From an uncultured Methanolobus sp. (lineage in GTDB: Archaea > Halobacteriota > Methanosarcinia > Methanosarcinales > Methanosarcinaceae): a DNA stretch of 64,000 nucleotides. Both the position numbers and the translations under genes were made by a program. Under the pieces are notes generated by a model. It searched no databases and was not told the DNA's origin. It saw only the letters and a list, made by a program, of their open reading frames with translations. Below, one piece after another: positions 18,575 through 26,552 of this stretch (its first letter is position 1; each line of letters opens with the position of its first letter). Where the stretch lies: assembly GCF_963665675.1 (NCBI RefSeq), contig NZ_OY762426.1:1-64000 (forward strand). Reading direction: 5' to 3'.

Positions 18575-18832
18575 ATCTTTTCGGATTGTGCCGGCTTCGC
18601 CGGGACCCTCCGGGATGTTTAAGTTATTCATGCCTTCGATTAGTAAAACTTATTGTTCCCTGCACTCTTTTGTTTCTGATAGTTCTACAAAAGGTTATTG
18701 ACAAACAAAGAACAATGCGACCACCCGCCGCAGGCAGCACGTTCCTTCACTACCATTCTAAAGAATACTGAGATACTGCTGTTGCTGAAAATTGTGAGTT
18801 TAAAGTTAGAATTAACAGGATTTTACAGATCC
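18575..18832 (+). repeat. Dispersed MITE-like repeat, copy B (variant module order)
   Basis: It contains GCCGGCTTCGCCGGGACC, CTCCGGG and AAGTTATTCATG, then an end-like AGTTCTACAAAA, then ACCCGCCGCAGGCAGCACGTTCC, and the end AACAGGATTTTACAGATCC (18814-18832). The two hairpin modules are in the opposite order to copies E, F and G. It fills the gap between the ABC operon and the HNH pseudogene. Confidence 0.75.
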
Positions 18833-18842
18833 AAAAATAATT

Positions 18843-19439
18843 TTAATTTTTAATATGACAGAAATCTGATTCCTTAATTACTCTTTTTGCTGCACTATGC
18901 CAGGAATGTATGTATTTATCTTCCAAAATCTCTGGATGTGTATCTACATATAGCATGAACCAATTAAGCAAACCATCCCATTCATTTAAGTTCCCTGGTT
19001 CATGTAACTCCCATCCCATTTCTTCTAATAGCCAGTTTGATTTTGCATCATTCCTAAGTTGAGAGTGCATACCCAATTAGACTCATTATCTTCACCACCA
19101 CGGCTCACCGGAATGACAGGGTCTATTGTCGGAAGTAATTGCCAATAGGCAAAATGGCAGTCTGACATTTTCCAATGCTCATGAAATGGAAATTCAACTG
19201 GCATTTGGTTTGATAATAGGCGTAATACTGGAGGAAAAAACCATTTTTTGACCGGAATGGCGGTCAGTAAACCCATCTTTTAAAAAGACTTTTGTTTTTT
19301 GATAATTTGAGTACTATCTGCTATTCCTGAAAACAGGTGAAAATGGATACTCATTTTGAATTATCTCTTTTGCTTTGATGACTGATTTGTCCATAAGAGT
19401 TTCGCAGACCTTTTTGATTATTTCATGGTTTGAATTCAT
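18843..19439 (-). pseudogene. HNH endonuclease, multiply frameshifted
   Basis: The remains start at the ATG at 19437-19439 (after GGGG) with MNSNHEIIKKVCETLMDKS and AKEIIQNEYPFSPVFRNSR, then a stop. Downstream, KDGFTDRHSGQKMVF, PPVLRLLSNQMPVEFPFHEH, PVIPVSRGGEDNESNW and QLRNDAKSNWLLEEMGWELH appear in shifting frames. These are consecutive blocks of a known HNH endonuclease family with about 200 residues. I can place a one-base insertion in a T-run (near 19240) and a one-base loss near 19064; the conserved His of the first HNH position is also replaced (TIDPVIP for TIDHVVP). It is dead. Confidence 0.75.
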
Positions 19440-19500
19440 TTATTCCCCTAAACATCATTTCAAATATCATCTGGTTTGAATCTCAATGTTTGAGAACTTT

Positions 19501-20175
19501 TCAGTCCATCACAGTATACTCAAACACAAGCTGCCCCACAACAAAAAATACCAAGTCATACACAACAAGCAACCTGAGTTCCGAAGAAATACTACTAATT
19601 CCACCGTCTGCGAGTATCGTTCCTGTTGCCATGACAGCAGGAATTATCACAGGAATTATTAATGGCAACAAAAGCACCGGGAGCATTATTTCCCTTGCCC
19701 TTGTGCTTGCTGACAATGCTGAAAGCAGGGTTCCCACACTGACAAAGCCAAAAGTTCCCAGGAAGATTACAAGTGCAAGTCCGGGAATTCCACTGATGTT
19801 GTAGTTGAACAAAACTACGAAGATTGGTATTGTTAGCAATTCCACGATGAACATCAGGACAACGTTTGATATTGTTTTCCCGATGTAGATTGAACTTCTG
19901 TCAGTTGGAGATAGTTTCAATCCTTCAAGGCATCCATTCTCCATTTCACCTGCAAAGGAACGTGAAAGTCCAAGGGTGCCTGCAAAGGTGAAAGCCACCC
20001 AGAGAACACCAGGTGCAAGTTTTCCTACCAGTTCTGTCTGGCTTAGAACATCACCGAATGAGATGCTGAAAATAACTATGACAATAAGCGAAAAGATGAG
20101 CATGGAATTGAGCATCTGTTTTGTACGGAACTCCGACCTGAGGTCCTTTGCTGCAATGTAGAGGCTTTTCTTCAT
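19501..20175 (-). CDS. ccmB: Haem exporter permease CcmB
   Basis: 224 residues with six predicted membrane spans. The opening SLYIAAKDLRSEFRTKQML and the block FAGEMENGCLEGLKLSPTDR (about residues 74-93) are typical of CcmB. With CcmA it forms the ABC unit that helps release haem-loaded CcmE during cytochrome c maturation. It starts 18 bases after the ccmA stop, in the same operon. The stop is TGA. Confidence 0.85.
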   Translation of the reverse strand: MKKSLYIAAKDLRSEFRTKQMLNSMLIFSLIVIVIFSISFGDVLSQTELVGKLAPGVLWVAFTFAGTLGLSRSFAGEMENGCLEGLKLSPTDRSSIYIGKTISNVVLMFIVELLTIPIFVVLFNYNISGIPGLALVIFLGTFGFVSVGTLLSALSASTRAREIMLPVLLLPLIIPVIIPAVMATGTILADGGISSISSELRLLVVYDLVFFVVGQLVFEYTVMD

Positions 20176-20193
20176 AATCTCACCACAGGCAGG

Positions 20194-20940
20194 TTAAACG
20201 TTACTTATACCCTCTGCATCCGTATCCTTTTCCACTATGGAAAGATACTGTCCCCTGAACTCTTCCACGCTTTCAATTTCAGTTTTTGGCTTATCAAAGC
20301 GAATCTCCCCCCTGTCCATTATGAGCATGCGGTCACAAAGTTCAAAAGCATGTTCAATGGTGTGGGTTATCATAATCCTTGTAACATCAGAATCTCCCGT
20401 ATTCATGAGCACATGCTCAAAGTTAGCAGCAGCATGCTGGTCAAGTCCGGTATATGGTTCATCCATGAGCAAAATTTCCGGCTGATGCAGCAATGCTCTT
20501 GCAATTGAAAGCCTCTGTTTCATTCCTCTGGAGAATGAACCAACTCTTTCATCAGAACGCTGGAGAAGATTTACATTTTTAAGTATGGAATCTACCTTTT
20601 CACCGATGTTAATGCCCTCAATCCCATACATACGTGCGAAAAATACAAGATTCTCCTTTGCTGTCAACTCATCGTAAAGATAAGTCTCATGGGAAATGGC
20701 ACCTATCATTCCCCTTATCTTTTCAGGGTGCTTTTTGACATCAATTCCATTTACAAGCACACTTCCTCTGGAAGAATTGATGATCGTGGACATAATCTTA
20801 AGAAGAGTTGTCTTTCCAGCCCCATTCGGACCGAATATAGCAACGAACTCACCTTTTCTGATATCAAGGTCAATATTGTTCAAGGCCTTCCTTCGCCCGA
20901 AGCTCTTTGAAAGACCGGTGATTGAGATGATACTGTCCAT
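20194..20940 (-). CDS. ccmA: Haem exporter ATPase CcmA
   Basis: 248 residues. Walker A FGPNGAGKTTLLK (about residues 36-48), signature GSFSRGMKQRLSIARALLH (about 138-156), Walker B EILLMDEPYTGLD and H-loop ITHTIEHA (about 195-202). It lies directly upstream of ccmB, which fixes the assignment. A TATA box (TTTATATAAA, 20961-20970) lies about 25 bases from the ATG, so the transcript is probably leaderless. A dispersed repeat lies immediately upstream of that promoter. Confidence 0.85.
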   Translation of the reverse strand: MDSIISITGLSKSFGRRKALNNIDLDIRKGEFVAIFGPNGAGKTTLLKIMSTIINSSRGSVLVNGIDVKKHPEKIRGMIGAISHETYLYDELTAKENLVFFARMYGIEGINIGEKVDSILKNVNLLQRSDERVGSFSRGMKQRLSIARALLHQPEILLMDEPYTGLDQHAAANFEHVLMNTGDSDVTRIMITHTIEHAFELCDRMLIMDRGEIRFDKPKTEIESVEEFRGQYLSIVEKDTDAEGISNV

Positions 20941-20975
20941 TGGAGCTATATTTACACTTTCGGTTTATATAAATT

Positions 20976-21137
20976 AGCGTTTTGTTAGTTCTGCAAAAAA
21001 GTGTGGGAACAAAGAACAGTACGATCACACGCCGCAGGCGGCACGGTCCATTTCCACTAATTGAAAACAATTGGATTTATTCGCTGATTAATAGTTGTTG
21101 GCTTCAAAGCTGCAATTAACAGGATTTCTACAGAACC
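20976..21137 (+). repeat. Dispersed MITE-like repeat, copy C (single module)
   Basis: It contains TTAGTTCTGCAAAAAAG, ACACGCCGCAGGCGGCACGGTCC and the end AACAGGATTTCTACAGAACC (up to 21137). It corresponds to the second half of copy B. It lies between the ccmA promoter and the 3' end of the molybdopterin oxidoreductase gene. Confidence 0.75.
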
Positions 21138-21153
21138 ATTTTTCAGTAGTAAC

Positions 21154-21822
21154 TTACCTTTCAAAAGCAGGTCCGCCAACATCTGCATTGTTGCTGTAAC
21201 CTACACTTTCCCAGTAACCTTTGTATGGTTCACCGGTAACTTCTATTCCAGTAATCCATTTTGCCCACTTGTAACCATATTTATCCTCAGCCACAAGTTG
21301 TAGAGGGAATCCCCTGTCTGCGGGCAAAGTGATATCATTGAGCTCATAAGCGAGCATGATGTCATTATCAACAAGATAATCCAGTTCAAGACTTGTGGAA
21401 TAACCATCAGCAGAATAGAATATGACCGTTGTTGCATTGCTGTTGACACCTGTTTCGTTGAACAGCGTGTTCAAAGTTACACCGGTCCATTTTGCATCGA
21501 ATCCCCAACCTTCTACACAGTCCATGCGTACAAATCTTGAAACTGAAGGATACGCGAGTAACTGGTCATAACTCAGGTTCACAGGGGTATCGACCATACC
21601 GTATATACTGAGCTCGTAAGTTTCCTGATCTATGTACTGTGTGCCTTTAATCCCGTTATTACGCTGTTCTGAAATGGGAGTCAGTTCCTTTCCTTCAAAA
21701 ACACTAGCTTCACCAGAAGTGTTGACATTCTGCTGTGAATTATCAGAACATCCGCTGGCTGAAACAATAATTAACACCACTATACAATAAATTAAGAAAC
21801 TATATTGTCTGATCCGGACCAT
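21154..21822 (-). CDS. Sulfite-oxidase-type molybdopterin oxidoreductase domain, lipoprotein
   Basis: 222 residues with a lipoprotein signal peptide (lipobox SASGC, about residues 21-25). The mature part is a single oxidoreductase molybdopterin-binding domain of the sulfite oxidase/YedY fold: VRMDCVEGWGFDAKWTGV (about 97-114) carries the Cys that ligates molybdenum, and PLQLVAEDKYGYKWAKWI (about 173-190) is the second conserved block. It acts outside the membrane, attached to lipid. The partner electron carrier is not visible, but the neighbouring ccm genes suggest c-type cytochromes. It follows the winged-helix gene by 15 bases. Confidence 0.85.
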   Translation of the reverse strand: MVRIRQYSFLIYCIVVLIIVSASGCSDNSQQNVNTSGEASVFEGKELTPISEQRNNGIKGTQYIDQETYELSIYGMVDTPVNLSYDQLLAYPSVSRFVRMDCVEGWGFDAKWTGVTLNTLFNETGVNSNATTVIFYSADGYSTSLELDYLVDNDIMLAYELNDITLPADRGFPLQLVAEDKYGYKWAKWITGIEVTGEPYKGYWESVGYSNNADVGGPAFER

Positions 21823-21837
21823 AATCTGACCTCCGGT

Positions 21838-22131
21838 TTAGATGCAGTCAAGAAGTTCTATCCCCTTATCACTCAGGGAATATTTGTCCTCAGTTATATT
21901 GAGAAATTGCCCATTTATCAGGAACTCTGTGTGATACTTGAACACTTTCTCATCAAGCTCTGTATTTTCCAGAAGCTCATCCTTTGTGGCTCCGAACACA
22001 CCGATAGCTTTGATGAGCTGACGCCTTACAGGGTGTGAAGCTGCCTTATTAGCGAGTTGATGCTCCGCTTTTACCCTTTCCCTCTCGGAAGGCTGTGCAT
22101 CAGGCAAATCATCAAAATCATCATCCAGCAT
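21838..22131 (-). CDS. Small winged-helix regulator, ArsR-like
   Basis: 97 residues. An acidic N-terminus (DDDFDDLPD) is followed by a winged helix: NKAASHPVRRQLIKAI (about residues 28-43) is the typical ArsR-like first helix, and KVFKYHTEFLINGQFLNITE (about 62-81) is the recognition helix plus wing. No metal-binding cysteines are present. It is the first gene of a unit with the molybdopterin protein, and may control it in response to an unknown signal. GGAGGAG lies directly upstream of the start. Confidence 0.7.
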   Translation of the reverse strand: MLDDDFDDLPDAQPSERERVKAEHQLANKAASHPVRRQLIKAIGVFGATKDELLENTELDEKVFKYHTEFLINGQFLNITEDKYSLSDKGIELLDCI

Positions 22132-22279
22132 TTCCTACTCCTCCTAATTTCACTATGCAAGTATAATGTGAAAAGTGTTGTGCTGAGAATAGCTAACTAT
22201 AGTAGACTGAAATATAAGAGTTAAAAGACAGAATCAAAAAATATATGTGAAAATTATTTATTGGAAAGAATTCAGGTGC

Positions 22280-22401
22280 TTGCTTTCATATTGTATTTAT
22301 ATTTAATAGAATATAAATGCTGGCGTGTTGAAAGCAAACAATTTGTTAATGCAAGAGGGTGCATTTTATCTGAGGGGATCGTTGGTGCCAGCATTTATAT
22401 T
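22280..22401. ncRNA. Candidate structured RNA or attenuator region
   Basis: Two sets of perfect inverted repeats interlock: TTGCTTTCA (22280-22288) with TGAAAGCAA (22329-22337), and AATATAAATGCTGGC (22310-22324) with GCCAGCATTTATATT (22387-22401). Because the left arm of the second lies between the arms of the first, they cannot form as simple hairpins together. Inside the long one is TGCAAGAGGGTGCA. A TATA-like TATTTATATTTAATA (22294-22308) precedes the long stem on the plus strand. It may be a small RNA on the plus strand, or a switchable leader before the winged-helix gene on the minus strand. Confidence 0.45.
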
Positions 22402-22408
22402 AATGTGA

Positions 22409-22750
22409 TCAAGCCACTGCTTTTTCTGCGGTGCAGACATGTTCCATCTCCATTGATCTATCCAGTGACTTTTTTGCGACGATTCCCGGGTCAGCAGGCA
22501 GGAATGTAAGACTTCCATCCTTGTATCTCATGGGAGATCCTATAGCCTTGTAGTATTCATTCTTAAGGCTCTGTATTGCCGCTACCACGGTTTCGTTATC
22601 ATACTTCGAATTGCCAAGGTTTGCAAATGCTACACCAAGCAGCAGATTGTTTGCATGCAAGGCAAGGTGCAGTTGCCATGTGTCCTTGTCAACGAACTCA
22701 TGAATTTTAATATCCATAACCAAATTACTTTCATTTTCCCTCAATGTCAC
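22409..22750 (-). CDS. Uncharacterised small protein, possible starts GTG 22750 or ATG 22717
   Basis: 113 residues from the GTG at 22750 (3 bases after GGAG), or 102 from the ATG at 22717. Readable features are an N-terminal MDIKIHEFVDKDTWQLHLA, a hydrophobic helix LHANNLLLGVAFANLG, and a C-terminal AEKAVA. There is no signal peptide, membrane span or known motif. The stop is TGA. It is compact and well composed for a cytoplasmic protein, and its neighbours give no functional hint. I do not recognise it. Confidence 0.5.
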   Translation of the reverse strand: MTLRENESNLVMDIKIHEFVDKDTWQLHLALHANNLLLGVAFANLGNSKYDNETVVAAIQSLKNEYYKAIGSPMRYKDGSLTFLPADPGIVAKKSLDRSMEMEHVCTAEKAVA

Positions 22751-22880
22751 AATCTCCTTGTAATTGATTGCAATTAACAGTACTCATGAACTCGTATATA
22801 AGTAGTTTGTAGGTATTTTTAGAAAGATGTACGTGAATAAAATTAGCATGTACTTAATACTGAACTTCATGTTCATAGAT

Positions 22881-23990
22881 TTACTCAAACATGCCAGTTG
22901 GCATTGGTTTACTATACTGAACATCCCTTTTCACATAAATCTGATAGTTTTCACTATCAGTATCAAATACAAATATATATTCGGTTTTAAAATAAGCCCA
23001 GTACTGAGCAAATGGATTGCGGGCATCACTAAGAACTACTGTGACGTTGGAATCATAAGTGGAAACATTATACACCGGGTAATCTACTTCGCCAGGCAGA
23101 CTGGACTCGTAAAGAACCTGCGCCCTTTGTATGTAAGATAACGAAGAATCCTCATCACATGTACATTTATCCACAAATTTTTCATTCTTTAAACCTGACC
23201 AGTAACTAGAGGTGAGTGTCTTGTATGTGGTGTTATTGAATTCATAGGCCGAGAGAAAGATTCCCGGTGAGACCGGATAGGAACCCTGGTAGCTGATATC
23301 ATGACCTTCAGTCTCTTCGACATCTGATATTAAAACTGCTTTTGCCAGTGGATTGAAAGCACACCATATAACAAATATGACCAGTAATTTCCTGTAAAGT
23401 GACCTATGTTCCCCTTTTGAAATACCGGTAAGCCAGCTGCCATTGCCCTGAAGAAGTGAGCGGATATGACCATTTAGTTTTGAAGATGTATTTTTCTCAT
23501 TAACATAACCGCCATTTTTTTTGTTTTCACGGACACGATCTGCCAGAATATAGAATATTGGTACAAAGGAAATAACTGTGATCAAAGGATCAAAGAAATC
23601 AATTGCACCTATTGTTGAAGCTTCTTTTATGAAAGGAAAGAAAGGTCTCATTTTCCAGCTTGTGACATAATCCAGGTATATGTGACTGAATATCGCAGCG
23701 CCCGAAACAATAGTAAGCATCTGGTCTTTCTCTCGATACCATATATAGAGTGTCACAAACAAAGCAAAAATGAGCGAATGCATGAACTCCCTGTGACCCA
23801 TCATGTAATAGAGAGCGTTATACACCTGGTGACCAAGGTGCCCGTCTATTGCAAGAAACAGTGCATTCAAAATGAAATCCAGATCAGGTAGCATTGCCAT
23901 GAAAGCAACTATCTTAATCTGTCTGCTATTAAATCCTGCAACTGATGCTATCAGTAACCCGATTCCCAGATGGGACAGAGTATTTACCAT
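22881..23990 (-). CDS. Membrane-bound metal-dependent hydrolase, YdjM/DUF457 type
   Basis: 369 residues with four to five membrane spans, then a larger soluble C-terminal part. The N-terminal HLGIG, MLPDLDFI (about residues 33-40), HREFMHSL (about 66-73) and HIYLDYVTSW (about 103-112) are the conserved His/Asp sites of the LexA-binding, inner-membrane-associated hydrolase family, thought to bind a divalent metal. The extracellular or membrane-proximal tail (about 215-369) is particular to this protein. The biological substrate of the family is unknown. An inverted repeat copy lies upstream. Confidence 0.75.
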   Translation of the reverse strand: MVNTLSHLGIGLLIASVAGFNSRQIKIVAFMAMLPDLDFILNALFLAIDGHLGHQVYNALYYMMGHREFMHSLIFALFVTLYIWYREKDQMLTIVSGAAIFSHIYLDYVTSWKMRPFFPFIKEASTIGAIDFFDPLITVISFVPIFYILADRVRENKKNGGYVNEKNTSSKLNGHIRSLLQGNGSWLTGISKGEHRSLYRKLLVIFVIWCAFNPLAKAVLISDVEETEGHDISYQGSYPVSPGIFLSAYEFNNTTYKTLTSSYWSGLKNEKFVDKCTCDEDSSLSYIQRAQVLYESSLPGEVDYPVYNVSTYDSNVTVVLSDARNPFAQYWAYFKTEYIFVFDTDSENYQIYVKRDVQYSKPMPTGMFE

Positions 23991-24065
23991 CCTGTCATCT
24001 TCACCCGATATAAAGATGGCACTGTTTCTTATTATATTTTTGCAGGATGCTGATAGTAGAATTAC

Positions 24066-24262
24066 GGCTCAGTAGAATTCCTGCCATTAAAACATTAATG
24101 AAAGTTTGTAAACTGATTTATCGCAATTCATGAATAACTTGAGTGATCCCAAAGGGTACGGCGAAGCAGGCGTTTTTCCACAATAAGCTTGCAGATTGTT
24201 TTTGTGGACATGAAAAAGAGCAGTGTTTGTGTCACTCATAGAAACCGGAATTCTACAGAGCC
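24066..24262 (-). repeat. Dispersed MITE-like repeat, copy D, complete short form with target duplication
   Basis: The left end GGCTCAGTAGAATTCCTG (24066-24083) and the right end CCGGAATTCTACAGAGCC (24245-24262) are inverted repeats matching at 16 of 18 positions. AGAATTAC occurs directly on both sides (24058-24065 and 24263-24270), an 8-bp target-site duplication. Only the GCCGGCTTCGCCGG-type module is inside, in reverse orientation; the other module is absent. Confidence 0.85.
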
Positions 24263-24302
24263 AGAATTACGCAAAAATAAAACAAATATTTAAGATAATA
24301 AA

Positions 24303-24731
24303 CTAATACCTCCCTAAAGTTTTCGCCACCAGCCTATGGAAACCATGAATACTTGCTCCACTTCCAAGATACATCATGGGACATCTCCCGGTTATAAGCT
24401 TAAGGTTCGGATGATATTCAAGATGATTGACATCACATGTATCTGTCTTCCAGTGAACCCAGAAATCAATGATCCCCTTTTCGGCCAGCTTTTCAATTTC
24501 CCTTGCAGGTTCGCGTTTTGTGATGCCTATCACTACATTTTTTACACAATCAGGAACCTCTGATATATCCTGAACTGAGCCTTCAGTGGGTTTGTCGGAG
24601 TAATCAAGTACTGTGACAGATCTTCCTCTTTTTTTGAGCTCATCAATTGTCCACTTGATGGCAGGCTTTGTACTATCTGTTATGACCAGGAAATTATCTC
24701 TTTCCCAGAATTTTTCCTGCCTTGTAACCAT
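24303..24731 (-). CDS. CoA-binding domain protein (CoA_binding_2 type)
   Basis: 142 residues from the ATG at 24731, which sits 8 bases after GGGGA (an upstream in-frame ATG at 24740 has no spacing). The fold is a Rossmann-type CoA-binding domain: NFLVITDSTKPAIKWTIDEL near the N-terminus, VPDCVKNVVIGIT in the middle and GIIDFWVHWKTD later, as in YccU/CoA_binding_2 proteins. The conserved C-terminal CPMMYLG is present. Family members bind CoA or acyl-CoA; the role is unknown. It is one of the few genes here that end in TAG; a TAA follows 11 codons later. Confidence 0.75.
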   Translation of the reverse strand: MVTRQEKFWERDNFLVITDSTKPAIKWTIDELKKRGRSVTVLDYSDKPTEGSVQDISEVPDCVKNVVIGITKREPAREIEKLAEKGIIDFWVHWKTDTCDVNHLEYHPNLKLITGRCPMMYLGSGASIHGFHRLVAKTLGRY

Positions 24732-24881
24732 GCTATCCATCCCCTTTTTACTTCCTTTGGGAAGTTAAGATTTCATAGTATAAAAATTTTTTTAAAAAGC
24801 ACTAAGGAGACACGTCAAAATGAATAAATAAGAAAAAGAAAAAAATTATGTTTGACGAATTTATTATTCGCCAATTAACAC

Positions 24882-25541
24882 TTATTCTCTCTTGAATATG
24901 AATGCCAGTCCAATAATTGCAGCTATTGGGAGAGCAATTGTTGGAAATTCAGGAATTTCTTCTGTGTCTGGGACATCTGCTGTGACCTTGATGTCAAGGA
25001 AACTTGCTGATCCACGGTCCTTCCCCCTGATTGCAATAAGGTTTGTACCTTCCTGCAGAATGCTGTCATCTACTTCAAATACAAAACTACCCCAGCTTGG
25101 GCATCCATCGTGTGTCTGCATACCATTGGATACATCTACACCGTTAACGAAAACCTGGACGTCGTTGTCAATGGCGACAGAAATCTTCATGTCACTTGTG
25201 CCTGCTGGAAGATAGAACTCTTTTCTAACAGCAATATATGAGTTAACGGGCCATTCTGTCTTTACATACTGTTCATCAGTAAGGACACAGCCAGAATAAA
25301 TTGATCCAAAACCTGCTGTAGCACCTGAAGTAAATCCAGAGTCATCAAAATCAGGATCTGCAAAGTTAGCAGCTTCATCTTTGTCAACAATTTTGAAAGT
25401 GTAACCAGAGTCTCCATAAGGAATAACAACTGTGTCGTCAGCAGCCATTGCTGTCATAGACAATGTTGCTGTAAGAAGAAATATACTTGCAATTGAGAGA
25501 GCAAAAACTCTCTTTACATTGAAATTCGTTTTTGTTTTCAT
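24882..25541 (-). CDS. PEF-CTERM surface protein
   Basis: 219 residues from the ATG at 25541, 4 bases after GGTGGT (longer in-frame starts exist). A signal peptide ends near TAMAADD. The mature protein is a small beta-rich domain with a galactose-binding-like look (VFVNGVDVSNGMQTHDGCPS, then FEVDDSILQEGTNLIAIRG). The C-terminus EIPEFPTIALPIAAIIGLA plus FIFKRE is the tripartite PEF-CTERM sorting signal: motif, membrane span, basic tail. This predicts processing and anchoring by an archaeosortase of the ArtC type, which is not encoded in the window. It is probably glycosylated and bound to the envelope. Confidence 0.85.
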   Translation of the reverse strand: MKTKTNFNVKRVFALSIASIFLLTATLSMTAMAADDTVVIPYGDSGYTFKIVDKDEAANFADPDFDDSGFTSGATAGFGSIYSGCVLTDEQYVKTEWPVNSYIAVRKEFYLPAGTSDMKISVAIDNDVQVFVNGVDVSNGMQTHDGCPSWGSFVFEVDDSILQEGTNLIAIRGKDRGSASFLDIKVTADVPDTEEIPEFPTIALPIAAIIGLAFIFKRE

Positions 25542-25863
25542 ACGTACCACCATGCGGATCAAATCCCTAAAGAATGTGACTGAACTTCATATCGCTTTAT
25601 GTGCAATGTACAAAGTATCAGAAATCTCTTTTTGCTTTGATCCAAGCTTGTTGGCTTTTAAATGTCTGAGAAGTATATAACTGTTGTGATATTGTGCACC
25701 ATTAAAATTTATATCGCATGAAATAATAAAAGAAGTAGAGGACGATATAATTTATAATATCACATAGCTCCAAGACAACAAAATCATACAGCCAGATATC
25801 TGCGAATAATCCATCAGAAATGGAATTGTTATTTTTTGTGCAGTTGTAGAAAATGGAAAAAAG
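25542..25863. other. Intergenic region between PEF-CTERM gene and ArsR-type gene
   Basis: No gene is visible. It holds AT-rich promoter sequence for the PEF-CTERM gene, including TATATAACTG near 25675, and the AT-rich tail beyond the regulator's stop codon. Confidence 0.4.
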
Positions 25864-26157
25864 TTAACTAAATATTTCATCCAGGTCTTTGAGACGAATT
25901 TCAACATTAAATTCTTTCAGTTTGTAGAACTTCTTAGCCCTATTATCATTATCCTCTAGCCTCAGATCACTTTCAACAAATCCGGCATTTTCCAGCCTCT
26001 TTAAGTGAAGCTGGATAACCTGACGTGACAGATCAAGATCCTTTGACAGATCATAAATGTATCTCTCTCTTTCTGAAAGCAGATACAAGAGCTTTAATCT
26101 GACCGGATGAGAAATGGCCTCTCCGATAGTTATTATTTGCTGAAGTGTTTTTGTCAT
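25864..26157 (-). CDS. ArsR-family winged-helix regulator
   Basis: 97 residues. IGEAISHPVRLKLLYLLSER (about residues 11-30) followed by YIYDLSKDLDLSRQVIQLHL (about 33-52) and RLENAGFVESD form a typical ArsR DNA-binding domain. No cysteine sensor site is present. The acidic C-terminal helix (about 75-97) may dimerise. It is transcribed in the same direction as the small envelope proteins beside it, and is a candidate for controlling them. The stop is TAA. Confidence 0.8.
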   Translation of the reverse strand: MTKTLQQIITIGEAISHPVRLKLLYLLSERERYIYDLSKDLDLSRQVIQLHLKRLENAGFVESDLRLEDNDNRAKKFYKLKEFNVEIRLKDLDEIFS

Positions 26158-26220
26158 CTGAGAACCTGCTTTATTTAGTTCTTAGGTCTGTGATGTTGAA
26201 TTAGAGCATGAATAATCAAT

Positions 26221-26442
26221 TTAAATTTCATCGAGTTTTTCTTTAATATCCTGAACCATTTTTTTGATGTCTTCAACGTCCTTTTCTACTCTGGCAAGGC
26301 GTTCATTGTTTTCTGAACCACCTGAACCGGACTTATTTAGAAGTGTGACTGTCACCAATACAACTAAAAAAATAATTAGTATGTTCAAAAGCAGACCCCA
26401 TATTCCAAAACCATACATGCCAGTGCCCATCATATCATACAT
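26221..26442 (-). CDS. Small membrane protein with coiled-coil tail
   Basis: 73 residues: MYDMMGTGMYGFGIWG, then one membrane span (about residues 15-37), a GSGGS linker and a charged C-terminal coiled coil (RLARVEKDVEDIKKMVQDIK). It resembles the short SHOCT-like or phage-shock-type membrane proteins but has no diagnostic motif. It lies between the ArsR-type regulator and the PepSY-like gene on the same strand, with similar promoter spacing, so it may belong to the same envelope-related regulon. Confidence 0.65.
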   Translation of the reverse strand: MYDMMGTGMYGFGIWGLLLNILIIFLVVLVTVTLLNKSGSGGSENNERLARVEKDVEDIKKMVQDIKEKLDEI

Positions 26443-26492
26443 AATTTAGATTCACCCTTACAAATTATATTTTGATAAAAAGTATATGGAAA

Positions 26493-26512
26493 GAAAAGTA
26501 TTATTACTTTTC
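26493..26512 (-). terminator. Hairpin after the PepSY-like gene
   Basis: GAAAAGTA (26493-26500) and TACTTTTC (26505-26512) form a perfect 8-bp stem with a 4-base loop. On the minus strand CTTTTTATC follows at about 20 bases. The position, about 40 bases beyond the distal TGA at 26553, supports the longer reading of the PepSY-like gene. Confidence 0.5.
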
Positions 26513-26552
26513 GACCTTCTACACTTGCTTATTGGACAAAAAAATCCAATTA

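Noticed and set aside
22261..22509. Plus-strand frame across the interlocking inverted repeats
   Set aside because: Low-complexity composition, no ribosome site, and it runs antisense into a better-supported gene; the inverted repeats explain the region better.
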